Source of the DNA: Draconibacterium sediminis
GTDB taxonomy: Bacteria > Bacteroidota > Bacteroidia > Bacteroidales > Prolixibacteraceae
Reading direction: 5' to 3'
DNA: 64,000 nt
Assembly (NCBI RefSeq): GCF_000949475.1
Contig: NZ_JRHC01000001.1
Location: 1,116,001-1,180,000 of the forward strand
A model generated the notes under the pieces. That model ran no database searches. It was given only the letters and a program-made list of their open reading frames with translations, and had not been told where the DNA came from. Made by a program: the position numbers and the translations under genes. Below, piece after piece: positions 8,954-18,014 of this stretch (position 1 is its first letter; the number at the start of each line of letters is the position of its first letter).

Positions 8954-8983
8954 AAAAAGGAGGCATCTGCTTGCCTCCTTTTT
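8954..8983 (-). terminator. Rho-independent terminator of the GH29 gene
   Basis: Perfect stem AAAAAGGAGGCA / TGCCTCCTTTTT with a 6-nt loop, 5 bp past the stop codon at 8988. It is symmetric, so it could work in both directions. Confidence 0.88.
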
Positions 8984-8987
8984 AGCG

Positions 8988-10466
8988 CTACTCAATAGCT
9001 GATATTTTTACTGCCCAGGCTAAATCGCAAGGCAGGTTTTTCCGAATGCCGGAAGGGATGGTAACTTTTACCCCATCGTTGGTGTTTTGCCACTTTAGGT
9101 TGCCTTTGGCACCCAGTAGCGTAAGTTTGGCATTTTTAGCCGCTTTTATTCCTTTTACCGTAAACGATGCAGGAAGTCCGCTGCCGTCTTCTTCTTCAAG
9201 ATATAGCGCATAAACTGCTTTTGTATCTTTTTGCTGACTCAGACAAATATTGTCGGTTTTATATGGCGGAATGGCGCGTGTTGAGTAGATGGCTTCGCCG
9301 TTTACATCAATCCAGTTGCCCATGGCAGCCAGTAATTCGTAAGCTCCTTCGGGCCATCTCCCATCGGGGCCGGGAGCAATATTGTACAACAGGTTTCCGC
9401 CTTTTGCCACAATATCAATCAGCATATGAATGGCTTGTTTTGGTGTCATGAATGATGCATCCGGCACCCACGACCAGCCGCCACCGGCAATAATACAGCT
9501 TTCCCATGGGTAAGGAAGTTGCGTCTCCGGTACCTTATTTTCCGGTGTCAGGTAGTTTTGGTTTGGTCCTTTTACTGCACGGTCAACTACAATTAATCCG
9601 GGTTGTTTTTCGCGGGCTTTGGCCGCCAGCTCATCCATTTTTATATCCTGATCGATTACGCGGTTTTTGATAAAACCACCCGGGGCTTCTTCATGTCGGC
9701 TTTTATAATATTCTTCCAGGGCCTCATCCGACTGTTTACAAACCCAGCCACCATCGAGCCAAAGAATGTCGATTTTTCCGTAATCGCTCATCAGCTCCAT
9801 AATCTGGTTGTGTGTGAAATCCACAAACTTGTTCCATTTCTCGGGATAAAGTCGCGGATCGTAATTTACGTTTCTGTCCAGCGGCGGAAATTTCGGGTCC
9901 CAATAGTAGGGGCTGTTCCAGTCGGGTTTCGAGAAATAAGCACCTGCCCACAATCCTTCGTTACGAAAAGCATCAAAAATTTCTTTGGTAACATTTGCCT
10001 TTGGATTCGAGCTAAACGGAGACTCGGGACTGGTAATTTTATAATCGGTGTATTTCGAGTCGAACATACAAAAACCGTCGTGGTGTTTGGTGGTAAAAAC
10101 CACGTATTTCATTCCGGCATCGGCAGCTGCTTTTGCCCAGTCATCAGGATTAAAACCGGTTGGGTTAAACGACAATTTCAGGTTTTCATATTCCTTTTTG
10201 TAGGTAAAGTAATCTTCGGGATTACTGCCTTTTTTGCGTTCGCACCACCCGTAATCCTCTGGGCAAATCGACCACGATTCCACAATTCCCCACTGACTGT
10301 ATGCCCCCCAGTGCATCAGTAATCCAAATTTCAAATCCTGCCAGTCTTCCAGCTTATCCAATACTGCCTGGTCGGTTGGCCATTCATAGCCGGTAATTTC
10401 GTGTTCCAACTGGGCATTTACCATTAAGGCCAGAAAAACCGGTAGTATTACCAGTAATTTTTTCAT
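8988..10466 (-). CDS. Alpha-L-fucosidase, GH29, exported
   Basis: Removes alpha-linked L-fucose from glycans by a retaining mechanism, in the periplasm. Signal peptide at residues 1-18 (MKKLLVILPVFLALMVNA), then a GH29 catalytic barrel: FGLLMHWGAYS (47-57), TTKHHDGFCMFDS (125-137) and the nucleophile region DILWLDGGW with D238. A small C-terminal beta domain follows. The length of 492 residues is normal. Terminator directly downstream; cutC lies just upstream (34 bp gap, same strand). The GH29 call is firm; exact linkage preference is open. Confidence 0.94.
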   Translation of the reverse strand: MKKLLVILPVFLALMVNAQLEHEITGYEWPTDQAVLDKLEDWQDLKFGLLMHWGAYSQWGIVESWSICPEDYGWCERKKGSNPEDYFTYKKEYENLKLSFNPTGFNPDDWAKAAADAGMKYVVFTTKHHDGFCMFDSKYTDYKITSPESPFSSNPKANVTKEIFDAFRNEGLWAGAYFSKPDWNSPYYWDPKFPPLDRNVNYDPRLYPEKWNKFVDFTHNQIMELMSDYGKIDILWLDGGWVCKQSDEALEEYYKSRHEEAPGGFIKNRVIDQDIKMDELAAKAREKQPGLIVVDRAVKGPNQNYLTPENKVPETQLPYPWESCIIAGGGWSWVPDASFMTPKQAIHMLIDIVAKGGNLLYNIAPGPDGRWPEGAYELLAAMGNWIDVNGEAIYSTRAIPPYKTDNICLSQQKDTKAVYALYLEEEDGSGLPASFTVKGIKAAKNAKLTLLGAKGNLKWQNTNDGVKVTIPSGIRKNLPCDLAWAVKISAIE

Positions 10467-10500
10467 AGTTCGATTATTTAGGTTTTGTTTGAATTAATTT

Positions 10501-11127
10501 CTACAATGTCAGGTCGCCAACAATTTTACGGCCGTGTAATTCAGTTGTGCCCGTAAGCTGTTGAATTTCGTTAACGTTTTCATTGGTTACTTTTCCGGCA
10601 ACCAGAATGGTAATCTTTCCTTCTGTTTCGGCAATCATTTTGCGGATTACTTCCTGTCCTTCAAGCGCTGTGGCTTTTCCGCCTGAACTAAGAATTCGTT
10701 TAATATTGGGGATGGTTTTTAAAACGCGCACGCCTTCAACCGGATCGTCCATTTCGTCGATTGCTTTATGAAAAGTAACTTCCAGTGGTTGTGCATATTC
10801 AACCAGCATTTTAGTGTGTTCCACATCAATTTGATTCTCCTTTGTTAACAAGCCTAACACGATGCCCGCAGCGCCTGCTTCTTTGGCGTAATTAATGGCC
10901 ACTTTCATTTGTACCAGTTCAACATCCGAATAAACAAAATCGCCGGCACGTGGTCGTGCCATAACCATTACCGGAATCTTTAGGGCAGCCACGGTTCTTT
11001 TCATCAAACCAAAAGTTGGAGTGAGTCCGTCATTGGCCAAATCTGCACATAACTCAATTCGATTGGCGCCTTTCTCTTCAGCAAGCAAGGCTTCTTTTAA
11101 CGATTCAACACATGCTTCTTTTATCAT
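10501..11127 (-). CDS. cutC: CutC family protein
   Basis: TIM-barrel protein of the CutC family, historically linked to copper homeostasis although a biochemical role is not well established. Characteristic segments: ACVESLKEALLAEEKGANRIELC at the N-terminus, VMARPRAGDFVYSD, GIVLGLLT, VTFHKAIDEMDDP and RILSSGGK. The 208-residue product is at the short end of the family, which usually runs 220-250. It is cytoplasmic, with no signal peptide. It is probably co-transcribed with the downstream GH29 gene; in Bacteroidota this family is often found beside glycan genes (general knowledge, not tested here). Confidence 0.9.
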   Translation of the reverse strand: MIKEACVESLKEALLAEEKGANRIELCADLANDGLTPTFGLMKRTVAALKIPVMVMARPRAGDFVYSDVELVQMKVAINYAKEAGAAGIVLGLLTKENQIDVEHTKMLVEYAQPLEVTFHKAIDEMDDPVEGVRVLKTIPNIKRILSSGGKATALEGQEVIRKMIAETEGKITILVAGKVTNENVNEIQQLTGTTELHGRKIVGDLTL

Positions 11128-11277
11128 TCTATGGTTTTTTCGTATAATGGCATCAAAGATAAATATTACGACAATGATTTATAAAAACAGAGATGGTTTT
11201 TTAAATAATTTAAAAAGTAATTGAAAAATGGATAAGCCACTTATATTTTGTTATTTTGTGGCTAAAACTAGGGAATT

Positions 11278-12201
11278 TTGAAAACCAATTTAGTTACAAT
11301 ACTAGGCCCAACGGCAACCGGAAAAACCGGTTTGGCTGCACATTTGGCCGCACAGTTAAACGGAGAAGTTATATCGGCCGACTCACGACAGGTATATCGT
11401 GGAATGGATTTGGGAACCGGTAAAGATTACGAAGATTATTTTGTTGATGGCGTGGAAGTGCCGTCGCATTTGGTGGATATTGAAGATGCCGGTGCGCATT
11501 ACAATGTTTATCGTTTTCAGACCGATTTTATTAAGGTTTTCAACGAGATACAATCGCGTGGAAAATTTCCGGTGTTGTGCGGTGGCAGTGGTTTATATCT
11601 CGAGGCGGTTTTACGAAACTACCGATTAATTGAAGTTCCGCCGAATAAAAAATTGCGAAAAGAACTGGAAGGAAAATCGCTGGAAGAACTCACCAAAATT
11701 CTGAAAGATTTAAAGCCTGAATTGCACAACGAAACCGATGTGGAAACCGACAGACGTGCGATTCGTGCGATTGAAATAGAACATTATTATCGTGAACACC
11801 CGCAGGAAGATTCGGAAATGCCCGAAATAAACAGTCTGAATGTGGGGATTGATTTCGACCGGCAAATGCGCCGCCAGCGAATTACAACCCGCTTAAAACA
11901 ACGACTTGACGAGGGAATGTTGGACGAGGTGCAGAAATTGCTTGATTCAGGTTTAACACCGGAGCAACTGATCTATTACGGACTGGAATATAAATTTCTG
12001 ACACTGCATTTAATTGGCGAGTTGAATTTTGATGAGATGTTCAGCAAGTTGGAGATAGCCATTCATCAGTTTGCCAAGCGCCAGATGACGTGGTTCAGAG
12101 GAATGGAAAAGCGGGGAACAAAAATTCACTGGATAAACGGGCACTTGCCAATGGATGAAAAAGTTGGTGAAATTTTGAAACTGTTAGAAAAACCTTCGTA
12201 A
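11278..12201 (+). CDS. miaA: tRNA dimethylallyltransferase
   Basis: Transfers a dimethylallyl group to A37 of tRNAs that read UNN codons, first step of i6A/ms2i6A formation. P-loop GPTATGKT at residues 9-16, then ISADSRQVYRGMDLGTGK (DSRQVYRG is the family's substrate motif), PVLCGGSGLYLEAVL, and RRQRITTRLKQRLDEGMLDEV near residue 200. 307 residues, near family norm. No ATG precedes the conserved region; TTG at 11278 (reading MKTNLVTILGPTA) is the best start. Confident assignment. Confidence 0.96.
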   Translation: MKTNLVTILGPTATGKTGLAAHLAAQLNGEVISADSRQVYRGMDLGTGKDYEDYFVDGVEVPSHLVDIEDAGAHYNVYRFQTDFIKVFNEIQSRGKFPVLCGGSGLYLEAVLRNYRLIEVPPNKKLRKELEGKSLEELTKILKDLKPELHNETDVETDRRAIRAIEIEHYYREHPQEDSEMPEINSLNVGIDFDRQMRRQRITTRLKQRLDEGMLDEVQKLLDSGLTPEQLIYYGLEYKFLTLHLIGELNFDEMFSKLEIAIHQFAKRQMTWFRGMEKRGTKIHWINGHLPMDEKVGEILKLLEKPS

Positions 12202-12244
12202 AAAGGAAAAGATAACAATCAATAATCATTTAAACCGAATTGTC

Positions 12245-12424
12245 ATGGCTGAATCAAATTGTGCAGATTGTACACTTCGTGCCAAGTACGATCAAAAACC
12301 AAAATCGTTTGCCGGCCGCTTTTGGCGCTGGCACATCAACTGGTGCCCGGGCTGGAAAGGGTATATGAAATCGTTGGATGAGGCAGAACGTGCTGAAATA
12401 AAACAGCATTACCGGCTAAAATAG
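12245..12424 (+). CDS. Small conserved cytoplasmic Cys/Trp protein (59 aa)
   Basis: Short gene 43 bp after miaA on the same strand. The product has a CADC motif (C6, C9), a third cysteine (C34), His30 and a Trp-rich centre (FWRWHINWCPGWKGYM), ending in a charged helix (DEAERAEIKQHY). No signal peptide or membrane segment. I recall similar small proteins in Bacteroidota and other phyla, but no function is known to me. Three Cys plus His suggest a metal or Fe-S site, which is inference. The ATG at 12245 opens an uninterrupted frame, and composition matches the neighbours. Confidence 0.75.
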   Translation: MAESNCADCTLRAKYDQKPKSFAGRFWRWHINWCPGWKGYMKSLDEAERAEIKQHYRLK

Positions 12425-12535
12425 AGTGCTATTCTGGCAGTATTTTTCTTATACTGAACGCTGTAGTTGCTTATCCCGGAGACATTATGTTTTATGTGTA
12501 TCAGTTGTAGTGTTTTTTTTACTTTTTAAAAAGCA

Positions 12536-12543
12536 TACCTTTG
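12536..12543 (+). promoter_or_regulatory. -7 box (TACCTTTG) upstream of the ECF sigma gene
   Basis: Exact TAnnTTTG match 26 bp before the start codon, in an AT-rich stretch. No clear TTTG -33 box at the right spacing; the T-rich run at 12512-12520 may replace it. Confidence 0.5.
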
Positions 12544-12568
12544 TATTCAACTAACTATCATTAACTAA

Positions 12569-13180
12569 ATGTATCCGAATCAAAAAGAAGATGCAAAACT
12601 TTGGAAGGAGTTTCTTGAAGGAAATCAAGGAGCACTCTCCAAAATATATCTCACCAATGTAAATGACCTGTATGCATTTGGTTGCAAATTTAGTGTCGAC
12701 AAGTCTTTGATCAAGGATTGTATACAGGATCTTTTTGTAACGCTCATTCAAACCCGGACAAAACTTAGTCCAACCGACAATGTAAGAGCATATTTGTTTA
12801 CTTCCCTGAAGCGAAAAATTGTGCGTGAGACAATTCGTTCAAGTAAATTTGAACAAGTGATGGAACGTGGGGACTATCGTTTTGAAGTAGGTTTTGAAAA
12901 GCTGGATACGCAAGCATTCGAGAATGATAATTACTCCAAAAAAACGCTCGCTGTCCGATCTGCAGTCGAATCGCTTACAAGCAGGCAAAAGGAGGCGCTA
13001 TATCTTCGTTTTTATTTTGGCTTAAGCCATAAAGAAATTGCTGAGGTGCTCCATCTGGAGGAGCAATCATCCAGATCGTTAATAAGCAGGGCTGTCAAAA
13101 AGGTTAGAAATGTGATACATAGTGATAAAAAGAGGATTTCGAACTTCTTATTTTTTCTATTCCCCCGGCTGGCTTGGTGA
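12569..13180 (+). CDS. ECF RNA polymerase sigma factor (FecI-like) of the PUL
   Basis: Extracytoplasmic-function sigma factor expected to drive the susC/susD genes downstream when released by the FecR-type anti-sigma. Region 2 lies at residues 20-90 (FLEGNQGALSKIYLTNVNDLYAFGCKF, then DCIQDLFVTLIQ). Region 4 at about 130-190 has the helix-turn-helix LTSRQKEALYLRFYFGLSHKEIAEVL. Region 1 and the long linker of primary sigma factors are absent. 203 residues, typical. The next gene is a FecR homologue 169 bp downstream. Confidence 0.94.
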   Translation: MYPNQKEDAKLWKEFLEGNQGALSKIYLTNVNDLYAFGCKFSVDKSLIKDCIQDLFVTLIQTRTKLSPTDNVRAYLFTSLKRKIVRETIRSSKFEQVMERGDYRFEVGFEKLDTQAFENDNYSKKTLAVRSAVESLTSRQKEALYLRFYFGLSHKEIAEVLHLEEQSSRSLISRAVKKVRNVIHSDKKRISNFLFFLFPRLAW

Positions 13181-13349
13181 TCTGCATTAACATGTTGTTC
13201 AACATGTTATTTTTTTTAAAAAAAAGTATCAACACATTGGCAGGTGCTGTCTTATAATGATAGTTGAGGCCACTGATATTTGGCGCTTTTCAACTTTAAG
13301 AAGCAAAATTGTTATGGCCTTTGTTGTACGTTAAAGTGTTGATGCAGTA

Positions 13350-14549
13350 ATGAATAAATACAAATTATATAGTTCTACTGATTTTTTAAACGACGACTCG
13401 TTTATTCAATGGTTATTGAAATCAGATTCTGATGCTGAACTTTATTGGGACACTTTCATTGAGGAACATCCCGAAAAAAAGGAAGAGTTAGATGAAGCAG
13501 TTGAAATTTTCAATCATTTTAGGTTTTCACATGAAGAGTTAAGTCTTGATGAAGTCTTTTCAATATGGAACAATGTAAAACATCAGTCAGTTAATAAAAG
13601 AACCAGCCTGTTAACGATTCTTAAATATGCGGCAGTTTTCTTACTTGTTTTTACAACCGGGGCCCTGAGTTACTATTTTTATAACGAGGCTGACAAAGAA
13701 ACAGAATTTACAATTGCAGAAACTGAGCCGCTTAACTTTGATGAAGCCCAAATCATTCTATCCGACGGAAAATCAATTCCATTAAATTCAAAAGCTTCTG
13801 AGATAAGATATGATGCAACAGGAGATAAGGTAATTGTTGATAACGATACAATTAACCAGCTTGTTGGAGCAGATAAACCAACAACCAACCGAGTAATCAT
13901 TCCGTACGGCAAAAGTTCGCAAATAACCTTAAGCGATGGAACACGTGTTTGGCTGAATGCAGGTAGTCAATTATTATATCCCTCGGTATTTGATAAAAAG
14001 CAACGTGAAGTATTGCTAATTGGCGAAGCCTATTTTGAGGTTGAACATAACGAACATGTACCATTTGTTGTTCGCACCGAACATGCCGATGTTGAGGTAC
14101 TGGGAACAAGTTTTGATGTGTTGGCCTATCCTGATGACCACATGTTTCAAACCGTGCTGGTTACAGGAAGTGTAAGTATCGAATCGAAAAAATCAGGCTT
14201 ATTATCAGGAAAAGATAAGATGGTTCTGGTTCCAAATCAAATGTTCTATCTCGATAAAGAAAGTGGTGTTAACTATATAAATAATGTTGAGGTAGACAGT
14301 TACACTTCATGGAAAGAAGGGATGTTCAACTGCAATAAGCAAGATCTTAGCCGCGTAGTTCGAAGACTTGAAAGATATTACAACAAACAAATTCATATAA
14401 AAGATCCCCTGCTTGGTACATATAAAATTTCAGGAAAGCTCGACCTGAAGAGTGATATTTCAGAAGTATTGGATGTGCTTCAGGCTTTTGTACCGATCGA
14501 TTGGGGAAAACAACAAAACGGAGATTATTTTATCGTAAAACCAAATTAA
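13350..14549 (+). CDS. FecR-family anti-sigma factor
   Basis: Inner-membrane regulator that holds the ECF sigma in the cytoplasm and receives the signal from the STN domain of SusC in the periplasm. N-terminal cytoplasmic part (1-88, with the WLLKSDSDAELYWDTFIEEHPEK stretch), single transmembrane helix about 89-110, FecR domain about 175-275 (IPYGKSSQITLSDGTRVWLNAGS, EVLLIGEAYFEVEHNEHVPF, VEVLGTSFDV), and a C-terminal DUF4974-like domain (320-399). The gene order sigma, FecR, SusC is the standard module. Confidence 0.94.
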   Translation: MNKYKLYSSTDFLNDDSFIQWLLKSDSDAELYWDTFIEEHPEKKEELDEAVEIFNHFRFSHEELSLDEVFSIWNNVKHQSVNKRTSLLTILKYAAVFLLVFTTGALSYYFYNEADKETEFTIAETEPLNFDEAQIILSDGKSIPLNSKASEIRYDATGDKVIVDNDTINQLVGADKPTTNRVIIPYGKSSQITLSDGTRVWLNAGSQLLYPSVFDKKQREVLLIGEAYFEVEHNEHVPFVVRTEHADVEVLGTSFDVLAYPDDHMFQTVLVTGSVSIESKKSGLLSGKDKMVLVPNQMFYLDKESGVNYINNVEVDSYTSWKEGMFNCNKQDLSRVVRRLERYYNKQIHIKDPLLGTYKISGKLDLKSDISEVLDVLQAFVPIDWGKQQNGDYFIVKPN

Positions 14550-14599
14550 ACTTCTTGCCTATGTAAAAACCAAGTCAATACTATCTAACTAAAAAAATG

Positions 14600-14642
14600 A
14601 ACCGGAAAGTGTTCGTACCACCTGCCGGTTCAATGAGAATAA
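14600..14642 (+). other. Short hairpin in the fecR-susC gap
   Basis: Perfect 7-bp arms GAACCGG (14600-14606) and CCGGTTC (14636-14642) with a 29-nt loop, 35 bp before the susC start. No T-run follows, so it is not a standard terminator; it might affect susC mRNA processing. Confidence 0.35.
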
Positions 14643-14676
14643 TTAATTAACATCTTTAATTAAACGCTTTAAATTT

Positions 14677-17600
14677 ATGAATAAAATTTGTAAGAATGGC
14701 ATTGCCGTGCAATCTCGGCTTGTCAAAAAAACATTCCTTATCATGAGGCTAACTATTATCCTGCTACTAACTTCTATGTTTGCCGTTAGTGCAAACACTT
14801 ATTCGCAAACAGCACGATTTTCAATGCATCTGAATGATGTTACACTTAAACAAGTGTTTCACGAAATTGAAAAATCGAGTGAATTTATTATTGTCTATTC
14901 CGACGATATTGTAAATCCAAACCAACGAGTTGACGTGAAAGTTAACGACGTTGCTGTTGAAAGTGTGCTGGATAAGGCACTGGAAGAAACTAATCTTACT
15001 TACACTATTAGCGACAGGCAAATTGCCATTGCGCGTGAAACAGAAGTAATTGACGCTTTGTCGATACAGCAAAACAGAACTGTTTCGGGTGTTGTTAATG
15101 ATGCCGGAGGCCAACCAATTCCAGGTGTATCAGTGGTTGTAAAAGGAACGACTATTGGAACGGTAACAAATTTCGATGGAAATTTTGAACTTGATATACC
15201 TGTTGATGCAGAAATACTTTCATTTTCTTTTGTGGGATTTCAGACACAAGAGGTGCTAATCGGTACCCAGTCGTTGTTTAATATTGCTCTACAGGAAGAC
15301 GTAATGGAGCTCGATGAAGTAGTGGCCATTGGTTATGGCGTGCAACGCAAAAGCGATCTTACGGGAGCTACCAACCGCTTAACCGAAGATGATATGAATA
15401 AGAGTGTGGCTACCAACCCGGTTGAAATGATGCAGGGAAGAGTTTCGGGTGTAAATATTACTCAAAACAGTGGTGAGCCCGGAACAGGCATGTCAGTACG
15501 TATTCGTGGATCGAACTCAATACGTTCGGGTCAGGAGCCATTGTATGTTGTTGATGGAATTCCATTGGATAACGCCGATATAACACCAACCGGAGGAAGT
15601 GCAGCCGGTTATGGAAGTGGCTCAAGTAAAAACCCGCTTAGCTTTTTAAATCCTGAAGATATTGAATCCATTGATATTCTTAAAGATGCCTCTTCAACGG
15701 CAATTTACGGAGCACGCGGTGCCAATGGTGTAGTAATTATTACCACTAAAAAAGGAACAAAAGGAGAAGGTACATTATCATATGATGGATACATGGGAGT
15801 CTCTCAAATTCGTGAAAAACTTGATATGCTCTCGGCAAGTGAGTTCCGCTCGTATACAAAAGCCGATGGAACTAAATTGTTAGACCTTGGAGCAAGCACC
15901 GACTGGCAGGATGAGATATATAGAACAGGGATAACTCAAAGTCATAATCTGTCGTTTGGAGGTGGCACCGATAAATTTACTTACCAGGCATCTCTTGGTT
16001 ATCTCGACCAGGAAGGTATTGTTGATAAAACCGGACAGGAGAAAATAAATGGGAAAATTAAAGTTTCGCAAGACCTTTTTGATGGGAAACTTAAAATTGG
16101 AGGAACATTGATCGCATCACATATTATCGATTCAAGGTCGCCCATTACCGAACAGGATGGATCGGGTTATGAAGGAGATTTGATTTTGTCGGCTCTGAAA
16201 CTGAATCCTACTTACCCCGTTTTTAACAGCGACGGAAGTTATTATCAGCATGCACACGATCAGCGAAATCCAAGAGCAATGCTTGATTTGGTTGATGATG
16301 AGACATTAACTGACCGTATTATCTTTAACGGATCGGCCGAATATGAGATCATTAAAAATCTGAAATACAAACTAAATATAGGTTTAGACCGGACAGTTGC
16401 TGAACGTCGTGTAAATCAGGATCAGGAACTTAGTTATCTGGTAAACAAAGGAGAGGCGAATATTAATACCGTTGCTGCAAATAACAAATTAATTGAGAAC
16501 TATCTAACCTATGAAACAACCTTAAACGAAGATCATCGTTTCAATTTCCTTGCCGGCCATGCTTATCAATTTATAAAATTCACCACAACCGAAATGAATG
16601 TGAATGGTTTTGAGGTGGATGATATAAAATATACCGATAACCTTCAATATGGTAACTTTTCATCGGCTATTGTTAATTCATCGGCTTACGAACGCGAATT
16701 ACAATCGTTTTTCGGTAGGGTAAATTATAGTTACAAAGATAAATACCTGTTAACGTTTACCGGCCGGATGGATGGTTCTTCAAAATTCGGAGAGAACAAA
16801 AAGTACGGATTTTTCCCGTCTGCTGCTTTTGCATGGCGCGTTTCGGAAGAGGACTTTATGCAAAGCATGGAATCACTTAGTAACCTGAAGTTTCGTTTGG
16901 GATGGGGAATGACAGGAAACCAGGAGATCCCGGATAAAATATCTTTGCTGGCTGTTGGAACAACTCCTTCGGCAAATGGATATTTTAATGGTACTTTAAG
17001 TCCGGGTATAACTTTCCTGCGTACTCCAAATCCCGATATTCAGTGGGAAACAACGCTACAAACAAATATTGGAATCGACTTTGGATTCTTCGACAACCGA
17101 CTAAATGGAACCATTGATGTGTTCAGCAAATCAACCAAAGATGTGCTTCTGGAGATACCTGCAAAAGCACCTGCAGCCACGCAAACACAATGGCAAAATG
17201 TTCCTGATCTTCGAATTGTAAATAACGGATTTGAATTAGGATTGAATGGTTTGATTGTAGATAAAAATGATTTCTCGTGGGAGATTGGTGGTAACTTTGC
17301 TTACATTAAAAACGAAGTAAAAGATTTGCCGGTTCAGTTAATCGAAACAGGAAACGCAAGTGGACAGGGATTATCTGGTACTCGTGTACAAATTATTACC
17401 AATGGAGAACCAGTGGGTACATTTTACGGAATGGTTTACCAGGGATTGGACTCCAACGGTTTAAGTATTTATAAAACCGACAATGAAGGCGTTGCAGTAA
17501 AAGAATATTTGGGTTCTGCCTTGCCAGATTTCACGTATAGTCTTTCTACGAGCATCGATTTCAAACGATTTGATTTTAGCATGTTCTGGTACGGATCTGT

Positions 17601-17991
17601 TGGTAATAAAGTATATAATAATACGGCCAATGCACTATTCCTGAAGGGACCACTTGATAAAGGCTTTAACGTAACCAAAGAAGTATACGAATCAAATGAA
17701 AGCCCCGATAACTCAAATGCTTTCTCATCACGTTTTATTGAAGATGCTTCATTTATGCGTTTGTCAAACCTTACTGTAGGATATACTTTCGACACCAAAT
17801 CGATCGATTGGTTAAGTAATGCACGCGTTTATGTAACCGGAAATAATTTATTGGTAATTACCGATTATACCGGCTACGACCCTGAAATTAATACTGTTGC
17901 AGACGAAAACGGTGTGCCTTCAATGGGAATTGATTATACATCGTATCCGAAACCGCGAACATTTACATTTGGTGTAAACCTTCAGTTTTAG
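14677..17991 (+). CDS. SusC/RagA-family TonB-dependent transporter with STN domain
   Basis: Outer-membrane beta-barrel that imports glycan fragments with SusD as lid. After a signal peptide (cleavage near residue 44, ANTYSQTA) it has an STN domain (about 50-118, LNDVTLKQVFHEIEKSSEFIIVYSDD), which is the signalling extension that talks to FecR. A carboxypeptidase-regulatory-like domain follows (134-215), then the TonB plug (about 220-340; GYGVQRKSDLTGATN, MMQGRVSGVNI, VRIRGSNSI, LYVVDGIP) and the barrel, ending in an aromatic residue (LQF). 1104 residues. The gap to susD is 23 bp. Substrate inferred only from neighbours. Confidence 0.96.
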   Translation: MNKICKNGIAVQSRLVKKTFLIMRLTIILLLTSMFAVSANTYSQTARFSMHLNDVTLKQVFHEIEKSSEFIIVYSDDIVNPNQRVDVKVNDVAVESVLDKALEETNLTYTISDRQIAIARETEVIDALSIQQNRTVSGVVNDAGGQPIPGVSVVVKGTTIGTVTNFDGNFELDIPVDAEILSFSFVGFQTQEVLIGTQSLFNIALQEDVMELDEVVAIGYGVQRKSDLTGATNRLTEDDMNKSVATNPVEMMQGRVSGVNITQNSGEPGTGMSVRIRGSNSIRSGQEPLYVVDGIPLDNADITPTGGSAAGYGSGSSKNPLSFLNPEDIESIDILKDASSTAIYGARGANGVVIITTKKGTKGEGTLSYDGYMGVSQIREKLDMLSASEFRSYTKADGTKLLDLGASTDWQDEIYRTGITQSHNLSFGGGTDKFTYQASLGYLDQEGIVDKTGQEKINGKIKVSQDLFDGKLKIGGTLIASHIIDSRSPITEQDGSGYEGDLILSALKLNPTYPVFNSDGSYYQHAHDQRNPRAMLDLVDDETLTDRIIFNGSAEYEIIKNLKYKLNIGLDRTVAERRVNQDQELSYLVNKGEANINTVAANNKLIENYLTYETTLNEDHRFNFLAGHAYQFIKFTTTEMNVNGFEVDDIKYTDNLQYGNFSSAIVNSSAYERELQSFFGRVNYSYKDKYLLTFTGRMDGSSKFGENKKYGFFPSAAFAWRVSEEDFMQSMESLSNLKFRLGWGMTGNQEIPDKISLLAVGTTPSANGYFNGTLSPGITFLRTPNPDIQWETTLQTNIGIDFGFFDNRLNGTIDVFSKSTKDVLLEIPAKAPAATQTQWQNVPDLRIVNNGFELGLNGLIVDKNDFSWEIGGNFAYIKNEVKDLPVQLIETGNASGQGLSGTRVQIITNGEPVGTFYGMVYQGLDSNGLSIYKTDNEGVAVKEYLGSALPDFTYSLSTSIDFKRFDFSMFWYGSVGNKVYNNTANALFLKGPLDKGFNVTKEVYESNESPDNSNAFSSRFIEDASFMRLSNLTVGYTFDTKSIDWLSNARVYVTGNNLLVITDYTGYDPEINTVADENGVPSMGIDYTSYPKPRTFTFGVNLQF

Positions 17992-18014
17992 TAACACTTT
18001 AAAGACGATTAATT

